Assembly (NCBI RefSeq): GCF_040112705.1
Contig: NZ_CP157804.1
Span: forward strand, 3,032,001-3,096,000
Reading direction: 5' to 3'
Length of the DNA: 64,000 nucleotides
Origin: Flagellimonas sp. MMG031
GTDB taxonomy: Bacteria; Bacteroidota; Bacteroidia; Flavobacteriales; Flavobacteriaceae
Shown: positions 18,093 through 26,968 of the stretch, one piece after another
Layout: each line of letters begins with the position of its first letter
How positions within the stretch are numbered: position 1 is the first letter of the stretch
The notes under the pieces: model-generated
Databases searched by the model: none
What the model was told of the DNA's origin: nothing
What the model saw: the letters and a program-made list of their open reading frames with translations, nothing else
Position numbers and translations under genes: made by a program

Positions 18093-21000
18093 TTACTGTA
18101 TTTTTTTCAATGCTTTGTTGCGATTTTTAATGACTGTTTCCCTCCAATATGCTTGGAGTACCGGGACCACGAACATGGTCATGATCTGTATGGCCATTCC
18201 CCCAAAAGTCGGGATTGCCATGGGAATCATGATATCGGCCCCTTTTCCGGTCGAGGTCAGTACCGGCAAAAGGGCGATGATGGCCACGGCGGCCGTCATC
18301 ATGGCGGGACGGACCCTTTTTTTCCCTGCCTCCAAAACCGCCGCTCTTACATCCGGTACGGTTTGAGGGTTCTTTTCCTCAAAAACCTGGTGGATGTACG
18401 TACCCATGATGACACCATCATCGGTGGCAATACCGAAAAGTGCGATAAAACCAACCCAAACCGCAACGCTTAAATTGATCGTGTGCATTTGGAACAGATC
18501 CCGCATGTTGACCCCTGAAATGGCAAAATTCATGAACCAATCCTGACCATAGAGCCAGAGCATTATGAAACCTCCCGCAAAAGCAACAAAAACCCCGGAA
18601 AAATGGATGGAGGATGCGATGACCGTCTTGAACTGAAAAAACAGGAGCAAGAAAATCACAATCAAACTGATCGGTATGACAATGGACAGTCTTTTCACTG
18701 CCCTGATTTGGTTCTCATAACTCCCTGAAAACTTATAGCTTATTCCGGCGGGAACCGTTAATTCCCCTGCATCGATTTTTTTCTGGATGGCTTCCTGGGC
18801 ATCGTTCACCACATCGACTTCCGCAAAACCGTCCCGTTTATCAAAAAGCACATAGCCTACCAAAAAGGTGTTTTCGCTCTTGATGGCCTGAGGCCCGCGG
18901 ACATATTCAAAATCCACCACTTGGGATAAGGGAATTTGCGCCCCTACCGGTGTGGGAATCAAAATTTTCTTCAACGATTCCGGGTCGTCCCTCAATTCCC
19001 TCGGGTAGCGCACCCGCACGGGAAAACGTTCCCTACCTTCAACGGTGGAGGTGATTTTCATCCCACCGATCGCTGTTTCGATGCTTTGCTGCACATCTTC
19101 AATGTTCAAACCATATCGGGATATCCCGTCCCTGTTGATATTGAGGTGCAAATAAGGTTTGCCCACTATTCTATCGGCGAATACGGCTTCTGCCTTGACC
19201 GAGGGCACTTCCTTCAAGATACCTTCCAATTGCATCCCAAAATCCTCGATGGTCTTCAGATCGGGACCAAAAACCTTGATCCCCATGGGAGCGCGCATTC
19301 CGGTCTGCAACATCACCAACCGGGTTTCTATGGGCTGTAATTTGGGAGCAGAGGTTATGCCCGGGATCTTGGTGACCTTTACGATCTCATCCCAGATATC
19401 GTTGGGGGATTTGATATGAGGCCTCCAGTTTCGGAAAAACTCACCGTCCTCATCCACGATCAGGTCCTTCTCGGCAATCCCTAACTGCAAGGCCTCCTCA
19501 TTGGTCAAAGTGTCTTTATGCTGGGTAATGAACCTGTCCTTTCGATCTACTTTATAACGGACCCTATGTCCGTCTTCATTCACAATGAATTCAGGTTTAT
19601 AGTTGATGATGTTCTCATACATGGAAATGGGTGCAGGGTCCAGTGCGGATTCAACGCGACCGAGTTTACCGACAACCAAGTCCACTTCGGGTATGCTTCC
19701 CAAGAGCATATCCAACTGTCCAACCACCCTTTTGTTGTATTCCACCCCTGAATGCGGCATGGATGTCGGCATCAACAGGAACGAACCTTCATTGAGCGAT
19801 GGCATGAACTCGGATCCTATTCCCGGGAATCTCTTGGAAGCTGCCTGCCATCCCGAGGTCTGTCTGACACTTTTCCAACCTACCGATTCAAAGCCTTTGG
19901 CCACGATTCCAAAGGTGCTATCGAACCCCAGCCAAACCAATACCCCAAAAAACAGGGTCACGAATGGGATGAGCATGAACTTTCCTTTGTTTTCCAGACA
20001 CCACTTTAGGACCGGGGTATAGAAATGTACGATTCCCATCAAAGCGGCCAGGATAATGCCCACTAGGAACAACACAAAAAAGTAGTTGACCACAATACCG
20101 TTTTGGGGTCCCAAGGGCATCCATTCCTCGGTCAGGAAGAAGGAAGCGATAAAAACGGTCAGTCCCAAATTGATATAGTTGGGAAACGATTTATAGTGCT
20201 CCGGCCATTTGGGTTCCATCAAATTGTTCAACCCAATGAGTGAAATGACCAATGGCAACCACATCTGGGCATAAAATGCAAAAATAAGCCCGGTGGATAT
20301 CAATAGAATGGACCAAAACCGTCGCACCCGTTTCTTGTCATAATCCACCCCCATTACAAAATGGGCCAATGCCGGAAGCACAACGATTCCCAGCACAAAG
20401 GCGCTCAACAGGGCAAAGGTCTTGGTAAAGGCCAAGGGCCTAAATAGCTTCCCTTCTGCCGATTGCATGGCAAAGACAGGCACAAAGCTCACGACGGTGG
20501 TCGCCAATGCGGTCGTAATTGCCGAGGCCACTTCCACGGTGGCCTTATATATTACCTGAATGAGTTCCTTGCCCTTGGCACCATGGTTCTCGGGCATTTC
20601 CAAATGACGGATAATGTTCTCGACGAACACGATCCCCACGTCCACCATCACCCCTATGGCAATGGCTATCCCGGAAAGGGCCACCACATTGGCATCTACC
20701 CCGGCATATTGCATGACAATAAAGGTCATTAGGACCCCGACAGGCAATAGACTGGATATGATCACAGAGGCCCTCAGGTTGAGGACAAGTACCAGTACAA
20801 CGATGATGCTGATCAGTATTTCGTGGGACAGGGCATTTTCCAAAGTACCTATGGTCTCGTGGATGAGCTGTGTCCGGTCATAAAACGGGACCACGGTCAA
20901 TTGGCTTTCCACACCATTGGCCAATGTCTTTTTGGGCAAACCGGGTGCGATTTCCTTGATCTTGTCCTTCACATTATTGATGACCGCCAAAGGATTGGAA

Positions 21001-21929
21001 CCATAACGGGCGACCACGACGCCACCTACCACTTCGGCGCCCCCTTTATCGAGCACGCCCCTTCGTGTGGCCGGTCCCAAGCTGACCACCCCAATATCCT
21101 TGACCCGAACCGGGACATTGTCAAAGACGGCAACCACGGCCTTTTCTATGTCTTCCGTATTTTTGACATATCCCAAGCCCCTGACCAAATATTCTGCTTG
21201 ATTGACTTCAATGGTCTTGGCGCCCACATCCCTGTTCGACTTCCGTACGGCCTCCATGACCTTGTATAAAGGAATATTATAGGCTTTCAGGGCATCTGGA
21301 TTTACATCCACTTGATATTCTTGGACGAAACCACCGATCGAAGCCACTTCGGACACCCCGTCCACGGCATTCAACCCGTATTTCACATAAAAATCCTGGG
21401 CAGTCCGTATTTCGTGCAGATCCCATCCTCCTGTAGGGTTCCCATCCTTGTCCCTTCCTTCCAGGGTATACCAATATACCTGTCCCAATGCCGTGGCGTC
21501 AGGACCCAAAGTCGGGGTTACCCCATCGGGCAACAGCCCTGCGGGAAGTGAATTCAATTTTTCAAGGATCCGGGAGCGCGACCAATAAAATTCCACATCA
21601 TCATTAAAAATGATATAGATACTGGAAAATCCAAAGATGGATGAACTACGGATCGTTTTCACCCCTGGAATTCCAAGTAAATAGGTCGTCATTGGATAAG
21701 AAATCTGATCCTCGATATCTTGTGGCGATCGCCCGGGCCATTGCGTGAAAACAATTTGCTGGTTTTCCCCAATATCGGGAATGGCATCCACGGGCACCGG
21801 GTCTTTTGGGAGAAAGCCCGTATTCCAATTGAAGGGGGAAGTGACAATCCCCCAGGTAACCAACGTTATTAAAACGAGAACGGTCACCAGTTTGTTCTCT
21901 AAAAAGTATTTTATGATTTTATTAAGCAT
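18093..21929 (-). CDS. cusA: CusA/CzcA heavy-metal RND efflux pump
   Basis: 1278 aa, longer than E. coli CusA (1047 aa), mostly through a membrane-rich insertion between about residues 540 and 720. N-terminal helix followed by the first porter domain; the helix-4 proton relay is in GIAIAIGVMVDVGIVFVENI (about residue 425) and the second half repeats IPISLIVIFLLLFFQFKTV. Met-rich metal-relay positions such as MPSLNEGSFLLMPTSMPHSG are visible. The heavy-metal (HME) RND family expels Cu(I)/Ag(I), or Zn/Co/Cd in CzcA; the Cus neighbours favour copper/silver. The insertion with extra helices is known in Bacteroidota homologues. Confidence 0.93.
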   Translation of the reverse strand: MLNKIIKYFLENKLVTVLVLITLVTWGIVTSPFNWNTGFLPKDPVPVDAIPDIGENQQIVFTQWPGRSPQDIEDQISYPMTTYLLGIPGVKTIRSSSIFGFSSIYIIFNDDVEFYWSRSRILEKLNSLPAGLLPDGVTPTLGPDATALGQVYWYTLEGRDKDGNPTGGWDLHEIRTAQDFYVKYGLNAVDGVSEVASIGGFVQEYQVDVNPDALKAYNIPLYKVMEAVRKSNRDVGAKTIEVNQAEYLVRGLGYVKNTEDIEKAVVAVFDNVPVRVKDIGVVSLGPATRRGVLDKGGAEVVGGVVVARYGSNPLAVINNVKDKIKEIAPGLPKKTLANGVESQLTVVPFYDRTQLIHETIGTLENALSHEILISIIVVLVLVLNLRASVIISSLLPVGVLMTFIVMQYAGVDANVVALSGIAIAIGVMVDVGIVFVENIIRHLEMPENHGAKGKELIQVIYKATVEVASAITTALATTVVSFVPVFAMQSAEGKLFRPLAFTKTFALLSAFVLGIVVLPALAHFVMGVDYDKKRVRRFWSILLISTGLIFAFYAQMWLPLVISLIGLNNLMEPKWPEHYKSFPNYINLGLTVFIASFFLTEEWMPLGPQNGIVVNYFFVLFLVGIILAALMGIVHFYTPVLKWCLENKGKFMLIPFVTLFFGVLVWLGFDSTFGIVAKGFESVGWKSVRQTSGWQAASKRFPGIGSEFMPSLNEGSFLLMPTSMPHSGVEYNKRVVGQLDMLLGSIPEVDLVVGKLGRVESALDPAPISMYENIINYKPEFIVNEDGHRVRYKVDRKDRFITQHKDTLTNEEALQLGIAEKDLIVDEDGEFFRNWRPHIKSPNDIWDEIVKVTKIPGITSAPKLQPIETRLVMLQTGMRAPMGIKVFGPDLKTIEDFGMQLEGILKEVPSVKAEAVFADRIVGKPYLHLNINRDGISRYGLNIEDVQQSIETAIGGMKITSTVEGRERFPVRVRYPRELRDDPESLKKILIPTPVGAQIPLSQVVDFEYVRGPQAIKSENTFLVGYVLFDKRDGFAEVDVVNDAQEAIQKKIDAGELTVPAGISYKFSGSYENQIRAVKRLSIVIPISLIVIFLLLFFQFKTVIASSIHFSGVFVAFAGGFIMLWLYGQDWFMNFAISGVNMRDLFQMHTINLSVAVWVGFIALFGIATDDGVIMGTYIHQVFEEKNPQTVPDVRAAVLEAGKKRVRPAMMTAAVAIIALLPVLTSTGKGADIMIPMAIPTFGGMAIQIMTMFVVPVLQAYWRETVIKNRNKALKKIQ

Positions 21930-22033
21930 ATCATGAGTTTATTGTGTTGGAAATAGTGAAAATGTTCCAAAGGCAATAAATACCTAGGGCCATGCCAAAA
22001 ACCATAGCACGGCCAAACGTCATCGATATGCTC

Positions 22034-22450
22034 TTAAATAAGGAAAGTTTGATCAAGAATCTGAATATCCTTGACCAAAAGGGGCGGAGGGTAATGTACG
22101 ACAGAAACTATATTTTCCTGTAATCCCTCAAAAAGATTGATGTAACTGTACGTGAAGGCAACCAGGAACTGATGCTCCCCAACACTTAAATTTTCAACGG
22201 AAAGCAATAGATCCCCATTTCCTTGTACGGAAAGCGTTTCGTCATCGCAACACTGTTTTTTCTGCAGCTTGTGCTGGTGTGAATCCGATGGCTGCTGCAT
22301 ATCCATTCCACAGGATTCCGCTTTACCGAAGAAGGAAAAATCAACAAGATCTTCCCCACAATAGTGTTGTGCCACCGCAAAGGAAAAGGTGGATGCCAGC
22401 ACGTTGAGTGCCATAAAACAAGATAATATTTTGAACCAAAATACTCTCAT
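22034..22450 (-). CDS. HYC_CC_PP family secreted protein
   Basis: 138 aa. Signal peptide (residues 1-27), then the family hallmarks in order: QHYCGEDL (HYC), KQCCDDE (CC) and VHYPPPLL (PP). The C-terminus is LDQTFLI. Cysteine-rich, predicted periplasmic. These proteins recur at the promoter-proximal end of flavobacterial cus loci, which fits a metal-binding or sensing part; the function is unproven. It precedes cusA by 104 bp on the same strand. A divergent paralogue lies at 23014-23433 and shares FEGLQENI and the TFLI ending. Confidence 0.82.
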   Translation of the reverse strand: MRVFWFKILSCFMALNVLASTFSFAVAQHYCGEDLVDFSFFGKAESCGMDMQQPSDSHQHKLQKKQCCDDETLSVQGNGDLLLSVENLSVGEHQFLVAFTYSYINLFEGLQENIVSVVHYPPPLLVKDIQILDQTFLI

Positions 22451-22456
22451 AAGCGG

Positions 22457-22916
22457 TTACAAAACTACAAAAATTTTAACAACCTCATTAAATTTAACAC
22501 AATTTATACAAGGATTCCGCATAAAGCCCCTGCTTTTCAAAGTACCGACCATGGCACCCCATACTTTTGACCATCAATCATTTATACGACCATCGTATCT
22601 GGTCCGGGACGGTATAAAGCACATCGTGGTTCGAAGGCCCTCCTTACTGGCAACGGATGGAACCCTGACCAATAGCATTGTATTTTCAACCCGATTAAAG
22701 GTGGAACCCTTGTCTTCAATCGAACCATAACAGACCTTAAAGTTCCTCGATACCGAATCCGATCGTTGGACAGCTGACGGTCATTCCTTTCCCCACATAT
22801 TGTATACCAGTATAGTATTGTGATCCTTGTGGTGGCCCAATGCCAGTACTTTTGGTAAACCTGATATTTGTCATGTTTTTTCCGAATCCCATACCTTACA
22901 TTTGGAACCAAATCCT
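22457..22916 (-). pseudogene. Possible decayed gene: frame interrupted only by TGA codons
   Basis: The gap between the two divergent HYC_CC_PP genes is 563 bp. On the minus strand one frame is protein-like from about 22916 to TAA at 22457-22459. Its only interruptions are TGA at 22871-22873, 22781-22783 and 22574-22576, leaving open runs of 29, 68 and 38 codons (for example PKVLALGHHKDHNTILVYN). No family recognised. It may be a gene relic; the same gap must also hold both divergent promoters, and the left end covers one of them. Confidence 0.3.
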
Positions 22917-23013
22917 GCTGAAATCACACACAAACAGTAATCATATGGATAACTGCATAATTGATTACAGTTTGATTTTTAGCGAGTTAAACAAAATTTA
23001 GTAACTTTAGGAA

Positions 23014-23433
23014 GTGAAGCAAACCACATCGAAAATATTGTCCCTGTTTCTGGCCTGTTCTGTATTGATCAGTACCACTTCCTTTGCATCGAATGCCCAT
23101 TTTTGCTGTAACAAGTTGGTCAGTTTTTCTGTGACCGGCAAAGCAAAACCCTGCGACCAAAAGCTTCAAAATCCCAAAAACACCTCAAGGAAGTGCTCTT
23201 TGGAACAAAAGGATTGCTGCAGCACCGATACCTATGCCAATATTGGCAAGGATGACCTGATGCTGGATTCCTTTGACCTTGATTTCGGCACACTTGTATT
23301 TCTAAATGCCTTTATTTTTTACCATATCGATTGTTTCGAAGGGCTACAGGAAAACATAATCCCTTTTAAAGACTACGATCCCCCGTGGATCGAACAGGAT
23401 CTCCTTGTCCTTCATGAAACTTTCCTAATTTGA
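23014..23433 (+). CDS. HYC_CC_PP family secreted protein, second copy
   Basis: 139 aa, GTG start at 23014. Signal peptide (LSLFLACSVLISTTSFASNA), then variant hallmarks: AHFCCNKL in place of HYC, KDCCSTD and YDPPWIE, with the conserved end FEGLQENI...TFLI. It stands divergently to the first copy and leads the plus-strand half of the locus, followed by a terminator at 23550-23569 and then the second HMA-AraC regulator. Two copies on opposite strands suggest each half of the copper locus has its own secreted component. The start codon is the least certain part. Confidence 0.78.
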   Translation: MKQTTSKILSLFLACSVLISTTSFASNAHFCCNKLVSFSVTGKAKPCDQKLQNPKNTSRKCSLEQKDCCSTDTYANIGKDDLMLDSFDLDFGTLVFLNAFIFYHIDCFEGLQENIIPFKDYDPPWIEQDLLVLHETFLI

Positions 23434-23452
23434 TTTTTACACTGGCGGAACG

Positions 23453-23547
23453 TCAATGCAATCGTTCGCTCTTCACATTGGTCATGGCCACTAAATGACC
23501 TTTTTTGTCGTGTGCTATCTCCACGACGGCATATCCTGATCGATTCT
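23453..23547 (-). pseudogene. Short 3' remnant on the minus strand
   Basis: A 30-codon protein-like frame ends in TGA at 23453-23455 (DKKGHLVAMTNVKSERLH) and is closed upstream by TAG. It lies between two plus-strand genes and has no start. A gene fragment or chance; listed because the codon pattern is unlike the surrounding non-coding sequence. Confidence 0.2.
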
Positions 23548-23549
23548 CC

Positions 23550-23569
23550 TATCGGGTTTTGACCCGATA
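23550..23569 (+). terminator. Terminator after the second HYC_CC_PP gene
   Basis: TATCGGGT-TTTG-ACCCGATA, an 8-bp perfect stem with a 4-nt loop, followed by TTATTTA. It is 117 bp beyond the HYC_CC_PP stop and 31 bp before the regulator start, so it separates the two transcripts. Confidence 0.65.
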
Positions 23570-23599
23570 TTATTTACGCTTAACAATAACTCAGACACC

Positions 23600-24181
23600 A
23601 TGGATTCCAAAAAGGAATACTGGATAAAGCATATGGTCTGTAGGCGATGCCTCAAGGTCATAAGACAAGAATTGCATGACCTGGGCATTGAGGTTCTATC
23701 CCTTGAACTGGGGAAACTTACGGTAAATGCCCCGGAAATAGGGATTGCCGAAGTTGACCAAAAAGTCGTGGACGTCCTACATTCCAATGGCTTTGAAATA
23801 GCCAAAAGCGAAGAGGAAATGATCGTTGAGAAAATCAAGATAGGCTTGATTTCCTTAGTGACCAACGTCCCGATTAACCACAAAGGGAACACCTCGGACT
23901 ACCTTGTCGATTTATTGCATCGCGATTACAAAGTACTGAGCAAGGTTTTTTCCAGAAATGAAAACATCACGATCGAAAAGTACTTTATCAAGCTCAAGAT
24001 CGAAAAGGTAAAGGAGCTTATCCAACTGGGACAATATTCATTTTCCGATATCGCCTATATGCTCGATTACAGCAGCGTCAACCATTTGTCCGCACAGTTC
24101 AAGGAAATTATGGGGATGAGCATGACGGATTACAAAAACGGACAAATGTGGCAAAGGGATTTTCTTGACGAAATAATATAA
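23600..24181 (+). CDS. HMA-like/AraC fusion transcriptional regulator, second copy
   Basis: 193 aa. Same plan as 7613-8200: N-terminal HMA-like domain with MVCRRC (C-x-x-C, about residues 12-16), linker with SEEEMIVEKIK, C-terminal AraC HTH pair (FSDIAYMLDYSSVNHLSAQFKEIMGM). No membrane segment. It precedes the cytochrome/porin/nuclease operon, which it may control. The two paralogues share DYSSV..LS..FK and the domain order but diverge elsewhere, consistent with different operators or metals. Confidence 0.85.
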   Translation: MDSKKEYWIKHMVCRRCLKVIRQELHDLGIEVLSLELGKLTVNAPEIGIAEVDQKVVDVLHSNGFEIAKSEEEMIVEKIKIGLISLVTNVPINHKGNTSDYLVDLLHRDYKVLSKVFSRNENITIEKYFIKLKIEKVKELIQLGQYSFSDIAYMLDYSSVNHLSAQFKEIMGMSMTDYKNGQMWQRDFLDEII

Positions 24182-24256
24182 AAATCCAGGAATATTATGA
24201 AGATGGCCTGTCAGGTCAAACAGTAGTTTTAACGCAACAACCTAACAAATAATAAA

Positions 24257-24664
24257 ATGAAACTTACACAAAAAAAATCAATACCCATAATGCTAACGTT
24301 CCTAATGACCCTTTTGGCCCTACAGGCGACCAGAGCACAGACCCAATGGGAAGCCCCGGCCAGTGCGGACAATTTGAACAATCCCTTAAAAAATGATGCC
24401 ACGGCGACAGAAAGCGGCAAACGGACCTTCAGAATGCTCTGTGTGATCTGCCACGGGGCCAAGGGTAAGGGAGACGGCATGGGCGGAGCCGGATTGACCC
24501 CAAAACCCACCGACTTGACCAGTGCCAAGGTACAGTCCCAATCGGACGGTGCCCTATTCTGGAAATTGACCAACGGTAAGCCCCCTATGGCTTCCTATGA
24601 AACCGCACTTCCCGAAAACAAGAGATGGGAATTGATCAACTATATCAGAACCTTGAAAAAATGA
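24257..24664 (+). CDS. Periplasmic c-type cytochrome
   Basis: 135 aa. Signal peptide (residues 1-24), then one class I cytochrome c domain with CVICHGAKGKGDG (haem CxxCH near residue 62) and a distal Met candidate in GKPPMASYE near residue 115. It should accept or donate electrons in the periplasm. Its stop overlaps the start of the porin gene (ATGA), so the two are translationally coupled. Confidence 0.88.
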   Translation: MKLTQKKSIPIMLTFLMTLLALQATRAQTQWEAPASADNLNNPLKNDATATESGKRTFRMLCVICHGAKGKGDGMGGAGLTPKPTDLTSAKVQSQSDGALFWKLTNGKPPMASYETALPENKRWELINYIRTLKK

Positions 24665-25818
24665 AAAAACTACTAATGACCCTAATTATCTTAGGGTTGG
24701 GATCTTCGGCTTTGGCCCAGACCTACAACACCTTTGAACCCAGTAAGACGCAGTTCATGCTGCGTGGTTACGGACACACCGGATTTGAATATTTGGATAC
24801 CGGTGGTGAACAAGAATCCACCTTTCTAGGGGCCACATTCGCCCCTATATTCCTCTACAAGCATTCCGACAAGCTCATGTTCGAGGCCGAACTGGAGTTT
24901 GAGCTCGAAGGAAATGAATTGAAAACGGGACTGGAATATGCCGATGTGATGTATGTGCTCAACAAGCACATGACCGTAAGGGCCGGTAAATTCCTGCTTC
25001 CCTTTGGAACCTTTATGGAGCGTTTGCACCCTGCATGGATCAACCGACTTCCAAGCAGACCCCTTGGATTTGGTCACGACGGAATTGCACCGGCCTCCGA
25101 TATCGGTGTCGAACTCAGGGGGGCATTCGATCTGGGCGGTCCCAAAATGAACTATGCGGTTTATGTGACCAACGGTCCGCGCATCAAGGATGGAAGTGAG
25201 GAGCCTGAAGAAGCGGGTATGCTGGATTTCGGTTATTATGAAGATGTGAACCTGGCCAAGGCCTTGGGTGGCAGGATCGGCCTACTCCCGCTCTCGGATT
25301 CATCCATGGAATGGGGGATTTCCGCCTATACCACCAACAGTACCGGCGCAGAGGACTCCGATTACAAGGAAGTGGGTGCCTTTCTTTGGGCGCTGGATCT
25401 TTCCTATGTAAAATCGATCACCCCCTTACAAGGGGTTGTGGACATCAAGGCCCAGTACAACAGTTCCAATGTGGATACCGCCACCTACTATGAAATCGAA
25501 GATGGGATTTCCGAACCTTACTCCTTTGACAACCAAAGCAGCTCCTTTTATACACAATTGAGCTATCGCCCCATCATGTCGGGAAGCGACTTTATAAAGC
25601 AACTCGAATTTGTGGGTCGATATTCCGATTTTAACGCCCCTGAAGGAGCGGAGTGGGAAGAGAAGTCAACGCAGTACGCTTTTGGTTTGAACTATTGGCT
25701 GAGTTGGCGTTCCGTGGTCAAACTCAGCTATCAAACCACCAAGATGGAAGGTGGTCATGACAGTGATGGCACGACCCGAACCAATGGATTGTTTGTGCAT
25801 TGGGCCATTGGATTTTAA
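24661..25818 (+). CDS. Outer-membrane porin-like beta-barrel protein
   Basis: 385 aa using the ATG at 24661; an upstream in-frame start (24625) would lie inside the cytochrome gene and precede the signal peptide. Signal peptide MKKLLMTLIILGLGSSALAQ. The remainder is alternating amphipathic strands ending in an aromatic terminus (LFVHWAIGF), typical of an OprO/P-like barrel. GFGHDGIAPASDIGVELRG is a conserved loop of this type. The substrate is unknown; phosphate-selective porins are the nearest resemblance. Confidence 0.8.
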   Translation: MKKLLMTLIILGLGSSALAQTYNTFEPSKTQFMLRGYGHTGFEYLDTGGEQESTFLGATFAPIFLYKHSDKLMFEAELEFELEGNELKTGLEYADVMYVLNKHMTVRAGKFLLPFGTFMERLHPAWINRLPSRPLGFGHDGIAPASDIGVELRGAFDLGGPKMNYAVYVTNGPRIKDGSEEPEEAGMLDFGYYEDVNLAKALGGRIGLLPLSDSSMEWGISAYTTNSTGAEDSDYKEVGAFLWALDLSYVKSITPLQGVVDIKAQYNSSNVDTATYYEIEDGISEPYSFDNQSSSFYTQLSYRPIMSGSDFIKQLEFVGRYSDFNAPEGAEWEEKSTQYAFGLNYWLSWRSVVKLSYQTTKMEGGHDSDGTTRTNGLFVHWAIGF

Positions 25819-25838
25819 AATCAAAAAAAGAAAGTGAA

Positions 25839-26156
25839 ATGAAAACAACAACGAATTTTAAAGCAGCAATAATCCTGTCCGTCATGGCATCGATCATGGT
25901 CGCCTGCTCCTCCAATAAAAAACCCATTGCGACGGATACCGCGACCGAGGTGGCGGGGAGTGAAGTGGATTTCAAAATTGAAAAATCCGGGGCGCAGCTC
26001 TGGGGCGAGGTGTGCAACCGATGTCATATCGCCCCTTCACCCGCGGATTACAACGATACCGATTGGGAAACCATAAGCCTGCACATGCGGGTTCGGGCCA
26101 ACCTGACGGAAGAGGAGATCACCAAAATCGAAACCTTTCTGAAATCAGCCAATTGA
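25839..26156 (+). CDS. c-type cytochrome lipoprotein
   Basis: 105 aa from ATG 25839 (a longer frame from 25800 overlaps the porin end). Lipoprotein signal with MVACSS, then VCNRCHIAPSPADYND, one CxxCH haem site near residue 61. Small enough to be a single-haem periplasmic carrier anchored by lipid. It lies between the porin and the Met-rich lipoprotein in the same operon. Confidence 0.82.
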   Translation: MKTTTNFKAAIILSVMASIMVACSSNKKPIATDTATEVAGSEVDFKIEKSGAQLWGEVCNRCHIAPSPADYNDTDWETISLHMRVRANLTEEEITKIETFLKSAN

Positions 26157-26180
26157 CGTATAATCTTTAATTCATATACA

Positions 26181-26633
26181 ATGAGAACTTTAGTAATTTT
26201 TTTTTCAGTGATGGGTCTTATGTCCTTAAACGGTTGCAAACAATCAACCGATGTAGAAGCCTTGCTTCAAAACGAGGAAACAAGAAGCGAGATCCTTAAA
26301 GATCTGGTACAAAACCATGATTATATGATGGAATTCATGGAACAGATGCAAGGGAGCGACCATGCCATGCAAATGATGCAGGGAAACAAAAAAATGATGG
26401 GCACCATGATGAAGGGACAAGGCATGCAAATGATGATGGGCGACAGCACCATGATGAACCAAATGATGGGCAACAGACAAATGATGCATTCCATGATGAA
26501 CGGAATGATGAAGGATGGCGAGATGATGGGCGAAATGATGCAAATGATGCATGACAAAGGGATGATGAGCGAGGAATGCATTCAATCCGGCATGAAAATG
26601 ATGGGGGACAAAGGAATGGGGATGAACCATTAG
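26181..26633 (+). CDS. Met-rich lipoprotein, predicted Cu(I)/Ag(I) buffer
   Basis: 150 aa with about 41 methionines, mostly as MM pairs spaced 3-4 residues apart (MMEFMEQMQ, MGTMMKGQGMQMMM, MMNGMMKDGEMM). Lipobox LNGCKQS after a short signal peptide. Residues 25-50 are a normal charged helix. Tandem methionines bind Cu(I) and Ag(I) in CopA, CusF and PcoE-type proteins, so a periplasmic metal buffer is likely. No recognised fold in the Met-rich part, which would be coil or helical bundle. Confidence 0.8.
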   Translation: MRTLVIFFSVMGLMSLNGCKQSTDVEALLQNEETRSEILKDLVQNHDYMMEFMEQMQGSDHAMQMMQGNKKMMGTMMKGQGMQMMMGDSTMMNQMMGNRQMMHSMMNGMMKDGEMMGEMMQMMHDKGMMSEECIQSGMKMMGDKGMGMNH

Positions 26634-26695
26634 ACCATGGGTTCGATCGGCCATGCCGAACACTTTGAATTCTTGACAACTAAAACGGATATCTC

Positions 26696-26902
26696 ATGAA
26701 AAATCACTGGATATGGATGGTCCTGGGATGTGGACTACCACTGCTGTTCATTTTTTTGGCGCCTTCAATCGGGATGGGCGAGGGCGCTTCCCTTTTCATT
26801 TTCATCCTGGTCATGTTCGCCATCCACCTGTTCATACCGCACGGTTCGCATGGACATGGTGGAAATGGCCACACCCATGACAGGGAAAACGAACAGGGTT
26901 GA
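26696..26902 (+). CDS. DUF2933-like small membrane protein with His-rich tail
   Basis: 68 aa. Two hydrophobic helices (IWMVLGCGLPLLFIFLA; LFIFILVMFAIHLFIP) and a His-rich tail (HGSHGHGGNGHTHDREN). Size and layout match DUF2933, a family found beside copper and heavy-metal ATPases. Function unknown; the tail can bind metal. Confidence 0.7.
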   Translation: MKNHWIWMVLGCGLPLLFIFLAPSIGMGEGASLFIFILVMFAIHLFIPHGSHGHGGNGHTHDRENEQG

Positions 26903-26968
26903 TCGGAACAATAGCACCCATGGACTCCAAGGAACGAAATATTTTAATACAACCTTAAATCAAGTATC

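Noticed and set aside
20463..21269. Several plus-strand frames opposite cusA
   Set aside because: They are shadows of the pump gene, which is unambiguous on the minus strand.
22460..22467. TAnnTTTG-like -7 element before the first HYC_CC_PP gene
   Set aside because: It is only 10 bp from the ATG and lacks a -33 partner at 17-19 bp, so a promoter call is not justified.
22737..22892. 51-codon frame starting MGFGKNMTN on the minus strand
   Set aside because: A different minus-strand frame over the same bases looks more protein-like, and neither can be supported as an intact gene.
26244..26663. His-rich minus-strand frame of 139 codons
   Set aside because: Mirror image of the Met-rich lipoprotein gene, same ATG/CAT effect; the plus-strand frame has a signal peptide and lipobox.
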